A stretch of DNA of 64,000 bases from the NCBI GenBank assembly GCA_963844055.1, contig CAWJMN010000001.1, forward strand, positions 1,798,001 to 1,862,000, read 5' to 3'. Positions 46,854-54,198 of the stretch are shown here, piece after piece (position 1 is the stretch's first letter; every line of letters starts with the position of its first letter). The notes below the pieces were generated by a model. It saw only the letters and a list, made by a program, of their open reading frames with translations. It was not told the DNA's origin and did not search any database. A program made the position numbers and the translations under genes. This stretch comes from CAWJMN01 sp963844055 (GTDB taxonomy: Bacteria; Planctomycetota; Planctomycetia; Pirellulales; Pirellulaceae).

Positions 46854-48344
46854 ATGCTGAAATCCTATTCCTTGTCGCGGCACTTGGCGATGGTTTTAGC
46901 CTTTCTTTTACTTGCCATTGCGCTTGGCGATAACAGCCCATCCCTTGCGGTAGAGCCGGTTGCTGACAGCCGTTTGCCCAACATCGTGTTAATTTTTATA
47001 GATGACTTGGGATACGGCGATATTGGGCCGTTCGGGGGCAAGCAGGCGAAGACGCCTCACCTCGACAAATTTGCGGCTGAAGGGAGGAAGTTCACCAGTT
47101 TCTATGCAACCCCTGTCTGCTCCATGTCGCGTGCGTGTTTAATGACAGGCTGCTACAGCGCCCGGGTCTCGATGCCTGGCGTGCTGTTTCCGACTTCGGC
47201 AATCGGACTCCATCCAAACGAGATTACTCTGGCTGAAGTTGTCAAACAAAAGAAGTATGCCACCGCTTGCATCGGCAAATGGCACCTCGGACATCGTGAC
47301 CCTTTTCTGCCCACGAAGCAAGGCTTTGATTCCTACTTTGGAATTCCCTACAGCAACGACATGGCAATTGATCCCAAACACGCAAGATTTGCGAAGGAGT
47401 GCTTGTTTCGTGAAGGGATGACGGAGGAAAAAGCTCGTGCCGAAGCGATTCGCAACACGGTACCGCTAATGCGTGGTGAGGAGATTATCGAATATCCAGC
47501 CGACCAGTCGACACTCACGCAGCGTTATACAGCCGAAGCGATTCAGTTCATGCGCCAGCACCAGGCGGAGCCGTTTTTCTTATACCTACCGCATGCTATG
47601 GTTCATGCCCCGCTTGCCGCGTCCGAAAGCTTTCGGGGTAAGAGTGGCCATGGATTATTGGGAGATGCGATCGAAGAGATTGACTGGTCCGTTGGTGAAA
47701 TCCTGCGAACACTTGCGGAGCTAAAGCTTGACGAGCAGACGTTGGTGATCTTCACCTCGGACAATGGGGCGGCAGCTGGTTCTTCGGCGCCGTGGCGTGG
47801 CAAGAAGGGGACGAACTTTGAAGGGGGCGTGCGCGAGCCCTGTATCATGCGGTGGCCGGGCAAGATTCCGGCTGGCACTACCTGTAACCAAATTGCAGGC
47901 AACATCGATTTGCTTCCGACATTCGCAAAGCTTGTTGGTGCGGAACTACCCACGGATCGGCTACTAGATGGGCGTGACATCACGTCGCTGCTATTCCAGC
48001 CGGATCCATCGCCGGTGCGCGACACGCATTTGTACTTCACGGCCAATCAATCCCTGGCCGCAATCCGCCAAGGGGACTGGAAGCTGTTTCTGTCGACGCC
48101 GGCGGTCGAGGGGGGGAACGGAAAAGGCAAGTCAGGGAAAGGAAACAAGGCGAGTCCCAAGCAGGGAGCATCCCAGCCAATGGGGCCGATGCTGTACAAT
48201 TTGGTGCAAGACCCCGCAGAAGCCCAGGATGTTGCCGCAGATCACCCCGACATTGTCGAAAAGCTGGTCGCGGAAGCTCAGCGGCGTGAAAAAGAGATCC
48301 AGCAGCAGCGTCGACCTGTCGGGCAACTCGGTGATTCCAAGTAA
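46854..48344 (+). CDS. Exported sulfatase (arylsulfatase-like)
   Basis: 496 residues with a signal peptide (LAMVLAFLLLAIALGDN). Sulfatase fold motifs in order: NIVLIFIDDLGYGDIG (metal-binding Asp pair), the active-site loop CSMSRACLMTG with Cys at residue 89, GKWHLGH, HAPLAASE-type His segment (LPHAMVHAP), FTSDNGAAAG (metal Asp/Asn) and KGTNFEGGVREP. The cysteine would be converted to formylglycine, but the consensus C-x-P/A-x-R is here C-S-M-S-R, an uncommon third position. Near the C-terminus a low-complexity linker (GNGKGKSGKGNKASPKQG) interrupts the domain. Planctomycetes carry many sulfatases for sulfated algal polysaccharides; the substrate of this one cannot be inferred. The gene stands alone, 64 bases before the TPM operon. 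Confidence 0.93.
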   Translation: MLKSYSLSRHLAMVLAFLLLAIALGDNSPSLAVEPVADSRLPNIVLIFIDDLGYGDIGPFGGKQAKTPHLDKFAAEGRKFTSFYATPVCSMSRACLMTGCYSARVSMPGVLFPTSAIGLHPNEITLAEVVKQKKYATACIGKWHLGHRDPFLPTKQGFDSYFGIPYSNDMAIDPKHARFAKECLFREGMTEEKARAEAIRNTVPLMRGEEIIEYPADQSTLTQRYTAEAIQFMRQHQAEPFFLYLPHAMVHAPLAASESFRGKSGHGLLGDAIEEIDWSVGEILRTLAELKLDEQTLVIFTSDNGAAAGSSAPWRGKKGTNFEGGVREPCIMRWPGKIPAGTTCNQIAGNIDLLPTFAKLVGAELPTDRLLDGRDITSLLFQPDPSPVRDTHLYFTANQSLAAIRQGDWKLFLSTPAVEGGNGKGKSGKGNKASPKQGASQPMGPMLYNLVQDPAEAQDVAADHPDIVEKLVAEAQRREKEIQQQRRPVGQLGDSK

Positions 48345-48408
48345 GAAGTGAATTGTCACCTGGGAAATCCGTCTTGCGTTTCCTGCTGTCGTTTAGCCCC
48401 GGGTAACC

Positions 48409-49383
48409 ATGATCCGTCCTGTCCACCGAACGAAACGTAGGCATCCTGCAGTGGACTGCCTACATCTAGGCATGCTAGTGATGCTAGTTTGCCTGAGTGC
48501 GAGGATTGTATGTGGACAGGTCCCGACGGATTCGCTGCTGAATTCCCTGCATCCCTCCGCAGACGTCAATGACTACGCCGGTATTTTGACTTCCGAGCAA
48601 AAGGCCACTTTGGAAGAGCGCTGTAAGCAGTTGCGTTCCCAATCGGGAGCGCAGTTGGCGGTTGTCACCGTCAAGTCGCTTGATGGAGGGCAAATTGATG
48701 ATTTTGCCAACAAGCTGTTTAGTCGTTGGGGCATCGGCGAGCAGGGAAAGAACAATGGCTTACTGCTACTAGTGGCGATGGAGGATCGCAAGGCACGGGT
48801 TGAAGTTGGCTACGGGCTAGAGCCGGTTCTTCCTGATGCGTTTGCAGGACGAATTCTCGACCAAGACCTGTTTCCGGCCTTCAAGCAGAAGCGCTACTTT
48901 GATGGCCTTCAAGCCGCAGTCAACCACCTTTGCGAAGTTGTCGAGCGTGGTGAGCCGGCTACCGCTGCCGAACGACGCGGCGACCGGGAAATGGCATTGG
49001 GGGAAAAACTGATAATGACAGGCTTCTTGAGCCTGTTTGTTGCGGCCGGCAGTTTTATCGTCGGGGCAGCGTTAAGAAAACGCATCGTACCGCAGATTTT
49101 CTTTGGGTCAATCTACGCCGGACTGCCACTACTCATCGGCTATATGGCAGTTGGTTTGCTCGCTCCAATAGTTCTCCTTCCCGTAGGACTGCTCATGGTG
49201 ATTTTGGGCTGGAGAGTTGCGCCGGGACTGATGTCGGGTAGTAGAGGCTCTTCCTCGCCCAATTGGACTTGGACCGACAGCAGCGGAAGTTCAGGGGGTT
49301 CGGGTGGCGGCGGTTTCTCAAGTGACTGGGGCGGGTTTGGCGGCGGTAGTTCCGGCGGTGGTGGAGCTAGTGGCGGTTGGTGA
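48409..49383 (+). CDS. TPM domain (YgcG-type) membrane protein
   Basis: 324 residues. A signal peptide (LGMLVMLVCLSARIVCG) leads into a TPM domain at about residues 45-170: VNDYAGILTSEQKATLEERC, VVTVKSLDGGQIDDFANKLF, NNGLLLLVAMEDRKARVEVG and YGLEPVLPDAFAGRIL. Two or three hydrophobic helices follow (FLSLFVAAGSFIVGAAL; LLIGYMAVGLLAPIVLLPVG). The tail is Gly/Ser-rich with Trp and Phe (GGGFSSDWGGFGGGSSGGGG), typical of YgcG-like proteins. Some TPM proteins show acid phosphatase activity; the general role is in envelope or membrane-protein maintenance. Its stop TGA overlaps the ATG of the next gene (TGATG), so translation is probably coupled. Paired with LemA two genes on, a common association. 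Confidence 0.9.
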   Translation: MIRPVHRTKRRHPAVDCLHLGMLVMLVCLSARIVCGQVPTDSLLNSLHPSADVNDYAGILTSEQKATLEERCKQLRSQSGAQLAVVTVKSLDGGQIDDFANKLFSRWGIGEQGKNNGLLLLVAMEDRKARVEVGYGLEPVLPDAFAGRILDQDLFPAFKQKRYFDGLQAAVNHLCEVVERGEPATAAERRGDREMALGEKLIMTGFLSLFVAAGSFIVGAALRKRIVPQIFFGSIYAGLPLLIGYMAVGLLAPIVLLPVGLLMVILGWRVAPGLMSGSRGSSSPNWTWTDSSGSSGGSGGGGFSSDWGGFGGGSSGGGGASGGW

Positions 49384-50120
49384 TGACATTGCGAAAGGCT
49401 TCGATGATGACCTCAGAGATGTATATTAGCGATCTGCAGGAGATCCTGCAGGAGAAGCTGAAGTCCGTGGTCCTTTACGGTTCTACGGCGGCAGGAGATG
49501 CTCTTCCTGGAGTCATGAATCACAATCTGTTAGTCGTTGCTGACCCATTAGGGGCAGGGGAACTACGTTCGATCGCGGCAGTCACGGCACGTTGGGAAAA
49601 GGCAGGCCATCCACTCCCCCAATTCTTCACGCCTACTGAACTAGCAAGTTCCGTCGAATCGTTTCCGATTGAGATCCTTGACATGCAGCGAGCGCGAAAG
49701 GTCCTGTTTGGCGCCGATCTTTTGCAGGGTCTAATGATTGATTCCTTCCACCTGAGGATACAGCTTGAACACGACCTGCGAAGTAAGCTGTTGTACTTTC
49801 GGCAGCGTTTTGTCAGCACGTGCCAAGATCCGCAGCGTTTAACTGGCGTCTTGGTGGGTTCAATCTCTACGTTTCTGGTTCTGTTTCGAGCTGCCATTAC
49901 GCTTTACGATGAAGCTGTCCCTGAACGTAAGCAAGACGCGCTAGAGAAGTTGGCGACTTTTATTGCGTTTGATCCTCGCCCCTTCCAAACCGTATTGCAG
50001 CTGAAAGCTCAGCAAAAGTTGCCGTCGGGTCTGGATATCTCTTCCCTTGCAATAGAGTATTTGGCGGCCATTGAACTCGTAACTCAGGCTATTGAACAAC
50101 ATCTACATCCCCCAATCTAA
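49383..50120 (+). CDS. Nucleotidyltransferase-like protein with degenerate metal site
   Basis: 245 residues from ATG 49383, which overlaps the TPM stop; in-frame TTG 49377 and GTG 49380 precede it. The N-terminal segment KSVVLYGSTAAGD (Gly33-Ser34) matches the GS motif of the MNT-type nucleotidyltransferase fold. Where active members have D-x-D (as in SDIDLLVV), this protein reads NHNLLVV (residues 46-51), so both metal-binding Asp residues appear to be Asn. Catalysis is therefore doubtful. The rest (HLRIQLEHDLRSKLLYFRQR, ITLYDEAVPERKQDALEKLA) is helical and could bind a partner. No signal peptide or membrane segment: predicted cytoplasmic, between two membrane-protein genes and translationally coupled to TPM. 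Confidence 0.8.
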   Translation: MTLRKASMMTSEMYISDLQEILQEKLKSVVLYGSTAAGDALPGVMNHNLLVVADPLGAGELRSIAAVTARWEKAGHPLPQFFTPTELASSVESFPIEILDMQRARKVLFGADLLQGLMIDSFHLRIQLEHDLRSKLLYFRQRFVSTCQDPQRLTGVLVGSISTFLVLFRAAITLYDEAVPERKQDALEKLATFIAFDPRPFQTVLQLKAQQKLPSGLDISSLAIEYLAAIELVTQAIEQHLHPPI

Positions 50121-50132
50121 ATAGAGGATTCT

Positions 50133-50756
50133 ATGGAAAACACTCAATCTCCCTCGCGCTGGCCTTTTATCTTAGGTGGACTGGCATTACTCGGCGTAGC
50201 AGTGCTCGCCTGGGGGGCATCGGTCAATAACCGACTTGTGGCTCTACAGGAAGATGTACGGGCATCGTGGTCGCAAGTTGAAACCGTATTGCAGCGTCGG
50301 TATGACCTGATTCCCAATCTAGTTAGCACGGTAAAAGGGTACGCTGCCCACGAAAAAGAGATCCTAGAAGATGTGACGCGCCTTCGCAGCCAATGGGGCA
50401 AGGCGAGTTCGGTGGGTGAAAAAGCTAAGGTCGCAGGCGAACTTGAAGGAACGCTTTCTCGTCTGCTGGTAGTGGCCGAAAACTACCCGGACCTCAAGGC
50501 CAGTCAGAACTTTCGCGACCTGCAGTTTGAGCTGTCTGGTACCGAAAATCGAATCTCCGTAGAACGCCAGCGTTATAACGATTCGATCCGAGTCTACAAC
50601 ACGCAGGTCCGCTCGTTTCCAAGTAGCATTATCGCCTCGTTTCGTGGCTTTCAGCCCAATGATTCCTACTTTGAATCGGCTCCTGCGGCAAAGACTGCTC
50701 CCAAAGTAGATTTTGGCACAGAGCCTAAAGAAAAGTCGGAGGACGAGTCCAAGTAA
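50133..50756 (+). CDS. lemA: LemA family membrane protein
   Basis: 207 residues. One N-terminal membrane helix (FILGGLALLGVAVLAWGASV) is followed by the diagnostic LemA sequence: NRLVALQEDVRASWSQVETV, QRRYDLIPNLVSTVKGYAAH, LLVVAENYPDLKAS, FRDLQFELSGTENRISVERQ and YNDSIRVYN. The body is a long helical coil predicted outside the cytoplasm; the C-terminus is a charged tail (EPKEKSEDESK). GAGGA just before the ATG is a good ribosome site, and only 12 bases separate it from the nucleotidyltransferase stop. LemA proteins often neighbour TPM-domain genes and are thought to act with membrane proteases or envelope maintenance; the exact task is unknown. The symbol follows the family name. Confidence 0.93.
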   Translation: MENTQSPSRWPFILGGLALLGVAVLAWGASVNNRLVALQEDVRASWSQVETVLQRRYDLIPNLVSTVKGYAAHEKEILEDVTRLRSQWGKASSVGEKAKVAGELEGTLSRLLVVAENYPDLKASQNFRDLQFELSGTENRISVERQRYNDSIRVYNTQVRSFPSSIIASFRGFQPNDSYFESAPAAKTAPKVDFGTEPKEKSEDESK

Positions 50757-50893
50757 GTTTGTGTGGCGATTTGGCCCCATGTTAAATGCCATTGTCGTGG
50801 AAATGTCTGGCAGATGTATCGACCTTGGTCGGTGTCGTTTTTACCATAGCCAGGCCGACTAACTTCTCTCCTGGAAAATGAATGGGAGTTCCA

Positions 50894-52426
50894 ATGAAGT
50901 GGATGGTTCCTGTATTCAAATACTGCTTCCTATTGGTCGTGTTGTTGGGGGGCGTGTTACTGCAGAGCCCCAGACCGGTTTTTGGCGCAGAGCCAGAGAA
51001 GCCAAACGCGTCATCGCTACTTAAAGTTGGAGTTGCGGAGGCCGATATTACTCCGCCCGTGGGTTTCCCCATGGCGGGCTATTACCATGAGCGATTGGCG
51101 GAAGGAGCCATCGATCCTTTGAAGGCGAGGGCGATTGTCTTTAAGGATGAGCATACTGCGGGAGCTCTTGTGGTATGCGACCTAATCGGAATCTCGACAG
51201 ATCTAACGAATGAGGTCCGCCGCCGTGCATCGCAGAAGACGGGCATTCCGGAAAGCAATATTGCAATCTCGGCCACGCATTCACACACCGCTCCGGACTA
51301 CATGAAGGAGCTTTATTTGAAGCTGGGCAACGAGCCACAGCAGGCCATGCGGGCAGAATACATTGATAAGCTGATTGGTGGTCCTGTTGAAGCGATTGTC
51401 GAGGCCAACACCAAAGCCAAGCCTGTGACTATTGAAACCGGGGCAGGAATTCAGCAAGCCACCGTTTCATTCAATCGCCGTGCGATCACTCGTGATGGAA
51501 GCGTTAAGACCTGGATGCCAGCCAGTCACCCAGACTTTGTTCGCACGGCTGGTCCTATTGATCCCCAAATTGGACTTGTCGTCATTCGCGACGAGGCAAA
51601 AAAGCCACTGGGAATCCTCAGTAACTTTGCACTACACTTGGATACTGTGGGTGGCGCCAAGTGGAGTGCGGACTATCCATTCTTTATCGAACGAACCTTG
51701 CAGCAAGCGACCGGGACACCGGTAATCTCCATCTTTGGCAACGGATGCTGCGGTGACATCAATCACGTCAATCCCCGCACCACCGAGCGGAATACGGCCA
51801 GCATCATTGGCCAGTCGATTGGTGATTCAATCGTCCGTGATCTTTCGTCGCTTCAACCGCTGAATCACCAGTCATTGGTCGTCAAGTCGCGTGTATTACA
51901 ATTGCCGCTTCAAGATGCGACGAAGGAAGACGTTACGAAGTCGATTGAAATCCTCAACAAGGCAAAAAGTCGCGAGCCGGTCGAGTTTCTGGAGCATGTG
52001 ACGGCCTACAAAAAGTTGATTATCGACCAACTTCGACACAAGAATCCCCATGCAAAGACAGCCGATCATATCACATGGGGACTAAGCCGGTCGCTTGCCG
52101 GAATTGGCGATACGATGCCCGTTGATATGACGGTGATGACGCTAGGGACCGATGTAGCAATTGTTGCACTCCCGGGTGAGGCATTTGTGGAGCTTGGCCT
52201 AGCGATTAAACAAGCCTCGCCATTCCGAACAACCTTAGTCATCGAACTCTCGAACTGCGTGGAAACGATCTACGTTCCAACCCGTGCTGCATGTGCCGGG
52301 GGTAGTTACGAAGTCACCAACTCAACGACGCTGCCGGGATCGGGTGAACTGTTAGTCGAAACGGCCATCGAATTGCTTCGGGAAGCAGCCACTGAAGCCA
52401 ATGGCCGTCAAATGGCGAAGCCGTAA
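50894..52426 (+). CDS. Neutral/alkaline ceramidase-like exported hydrolase
   Basis: About 510 residues from ATG 50894 (GGGAG lies five bases upstream); ATG 50882 is an alternative. Signal peptide: CFLLVVLLGGVLLQSP. The ceramidase N-terminal domain signature follows: LLKVGVAEADITPPVGFPMA at residues ~42-61, then AISATHSHTAPDY with the zinc-type His129 and His131, LHLDTVGG, and FGNGCCGDINHVNPRT. Many bacterial proteins with this domain are not proven ceramidases and may cleave other amides or be exported enzymes of unknown substrate. The conserved C-terminal immunoglobulin-like domain of true ceramidases is not evident. Followed after 55 bases by the CE15-type gene on the same strand, so the two may be co-transcribed. 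Confidence 0.87.
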   Translation: MKWMVPVFKYCFLLVVLLGGVLLQSPRPVFGAEPEKPNASSLLKVGVAEADITPPVGFPMAGYYHERLAEGAIDPLKARAIVFKDEHTAGALVVCDLIGISTDLTNEVRRRASQKTGIPESNIAISATHSHTAPDYMKELYLKLGNEPQQAMRAEYIDKLIGGPVEAIVEANTKAKPVTIETGAGIQQATVSFNRRAITRDGSVKTWMPASHPDFVRTAGPIDPQIGLVVIRDEAKKPLGILSNFALHLDTVGGAKWSADYPFFIERTLQQATGTPVISIFGNGCCGDINHVNPRTTERNTASIIGQSIGDSIVRDLSSLQPLNHQSLVVKSRVLQLPLQDATKEDVTKSIEILNKAKSREPVEFLEHVTAYKKLIIDQLRHKNPHAKTADHITWGLSRSLAGIGDTMPVDMTVMTLGTDVAIVALPGEAFVELGLAIKQASPFRTTLVIELSNCVETIYVPTRAACAGGSYEVTNSTTLPGSGELLVETAIELLREAATEANGRQMAKP

Positions 52427-52481
52427 GTTAGGTCCTTGGTTTACGTAGGCAAGCGTTTCGCTCAGCGATTGGGGACTTCCA

Positions 52482-53969
52482 ATGCATCTTTCCGATTTGA
52501 GCAAAAGAGCACTACCATTAGGACTTGCTTGGGCGCTTCTATTTGGAGGGAATGCCGCAGGGCAGGAGCCCAACCGTCCGGTGATCTTCACAACGCAAGA
52601 AGATCATCAGGATATGAAACGCCAATTGGGAATTACCAAACTGCGGCCGGGGCCAAGCGGTAATGAAAAGGACCCCAGTCACGCCAACTACGTTGAATCC
52701 TTGGCGAATCCGTACCCCCTGCCGGACCTGATGAAGCTTAATAATGGAGAGCAAGTAACCACGCCCGAACAATGGTGGACGGTTCGCCGGCCGGAACTTG
52801 TGGAGGCCTTTGAGCGTGAAGTGGTGGGGCATATTCCCGCAAGTGTTCCGAACGTGAAATGGGAGATAAGGGAAACGCGGTCCGCGAAGGTGGGAGAATC
52901 CGAGACGATCGAGAAGCATCTTGTCGGCATCGTGGACAATGTCGCTTGCCCTGAGATTGAAGTCAAAATCTCGATGTCACTGACCGTTCCCAAAAGTGCA
53001 ACAGGACCAGTGCCTGTATTGATGATGTTTGGGGGAACGCCCTTTGATGGCCCGCCCCCTGGGTTTGGTGGTCGTGGTGGATTTCGTCCACCTTCCGGTC
53101 CAACACGAGAAAGCCAATTGATCGCGGCTGGGTGGGGATTTGCGATGCTCAACCCTGGAACTATTCAGGATGACGCAGGTGGATTTCAGTCGTTTGCCTT
53201 TGGACCTAAGAAGGAACAGCCAAAGCGAGGAATGGGACTTACGCGAGGAATCATCGGGCTTACCAATCGAGGTCAGCCCCGCAAGCCTGACGATTGGGGT
53301 GCATTGAGGGCTTGGGCGTGGGGAGCATCACGTGGACTTGATTATCTCGAAACGGATGCGGCCGTCGACAAAGACAAAGTCGGCATTGAAGGGGTGTCGC
53401 GATATGGCAAGGCCGCGCTTGTAACGTTAGCGTTTGACCAGCGGTTTGCCATGGGGCTGATTGGCTCATCCGGTGAAGGAGGTGCTAGTCCCTATCGACG
53501 GAATTTCGGTGAAGCGGTTGAGAATTTGACTGGCACAGGGGAATATCACTGGATGGCCGGCAACTTCCTCAAATACGGCGCCGAAGAAGCGACCTTTGGT
53601 AAAAAGAATGCCAATGATCTGCCGGTTGATTCGCACGAGCTGATTGCATTGTGTGCCCCGCGATTAACGTTCATCAGTTACGGCGTGCCTGAAAAGGGGG
53701 ATGCACTATGGCTTGATCAGCAAGGAAGTTTTATGGCGACGATCGCTGCTCAACCCGCTTTCCGTTTGTTAGACGCAAAGGATTTAGGTCGCTCCGATGA
53801 CTATCGCAACGAGAAAATGCCGGGCGTAAATGTGGGGTTACTTGATGGCGATTTGGCGTGGCGGCAACATGATGGAGGGCACACCGATGCCCCTAATATT
53901 CAGCATTTTGTGGATTGGGCAAACCGTCGCTTCAAAGCGAAAGATGCCAGCCGCAATTCGGCCAAGTAA
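52482..53969 (+). CDS. CE15 glucuronoyl-esterase-like alpha/beta hydrolase
   Basis: 495 residues with a signal peptide (LPLGLAWALLFGGNAAG). The nucleophile elbow is GVSRYGKAA with Ser306; fungal CE15 enzymes have GCSR, and the Cys-to-Val change is compatible with the disulfide-free bacterial group. The likely acid is Glu332 in GSSGEGGASPYRR, and the catalytic His is Histidine 467 in HDGGHTD (His463 is the other candidate). Other family marks: PEQWWTVRRPELVEAFEREV, GALRAWAWGASRGLDYLE and EYHWMAGNF. CE15 enzymes cut the ester between lignin alcohols and 4-O-methyl-glucuronic acid of xylan. A Gly/Pro-rich loop (GPPPGFGGRGGFRPPSGP) is inserted before the elbow. Family-level call is strong; the actual substrate could differ. 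Confidence 0.88.
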   Translation: MHLSDLSKRALPLGLAWALLFGGNAAGQEPNRPVIFTTQEDHQDMKRQLGITKLRPGPSGNEKDPSHANYVESLANPYPLPDLMKLNNGEQVTTPEQWWTVRRPELVEAFEREVVGHIPASVPNVKWEIRETRSAKVGESETIEKHLVGIVDNVACPEIEVKISMSLTVPKSATGPVPVLMMFGGTPFDGPPPGFGGRGGFRPPSGPTRESQLIAAGWGFAMLNPGTIQDDAGGFQSFAFGPKKEQPKRGMGLTRGIIGLTNRGQPRKPDDWGALRAWAWGASRGLDYLETDAAVDKDKVGIEGVSRYGKAALVTLAFDQRFAMGLIGSSGEGGASPYRRNFGEAVENLTGTGEYHWMAGNFLKYGAEEATFGKKNANDLPVDSHELIALCAPRLTFISYGVPEKGDALWLDQQGSFMATIAAQPAFRLLDAKDLGRSDDYRNEKMPGVNVGLLDGDLAWRQHDGGHTDAPNIQHFVDWANRRFKAKDASRNSAK

Positions 53970-54102
53970 GGTTCTGTGGTGGGCGTTCCCGGTCCTAAGA
54001 TGCGAAGCTTCATTTCCTTGAATGTACGGTGTTGCGGCTGCAAAGTGACGGAGCCAGTGGTCGGCCGAGAAATCATTTGATCAGATCCGTCTTTAAATAA
54101 AA

Positions 54103-54131
54103 AAAGCTCCCTGTTTGATACAGGGAGCTTT
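54103..54131 (-). terminator. Strong intrinsic terminator of the minus-strand unit
   Basis: AAAGCTCCCTGT (54103-54114) pairs perfectly with ACAGGGAGCTTT (54120-54131) around a five-base loop. On the minus strand the stem is followed by an unbroken T-run (complement of the A-tract 54099-54105). It ends the transcript from 54199-57045; on the plus strand the short TTT makes it a possible weaker stop for the CE15 gene. Confidence 0.9.
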
Positions 54132-54143
54132 CATTGCGTTGCA

Positions 54144-54179
54144 GGTTCTTGCTTCCAATTAAGGAGGGAAGCAAGAACC
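54144..54179. terminator. Second hairpin between convergent genes
   Basis: GGTTCTTGCTTCC (54144-54156) pairs perfectly with GGAAGCAAGAACC (54167-54179), thirteen base pairs with a ten-base loop. No T-run on either side, so it is more likely an RNA 3'-end stabiliser or Rho-linked element than an intrinsic terminator. It lies between the minus-strand stop codon and the strong terminator. Confidence 0.55.
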
Positions 54180-54198
54180 AATGTTTTAAACTAGACGA

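Noticed and set aside
46437..46883. 148-codon minus-strand frame overlapping the sulfatase start
   Set aside because: It overlaps a clear signal-peptide start on the other strand, has scattered cysteines without a pattern and no family motif.
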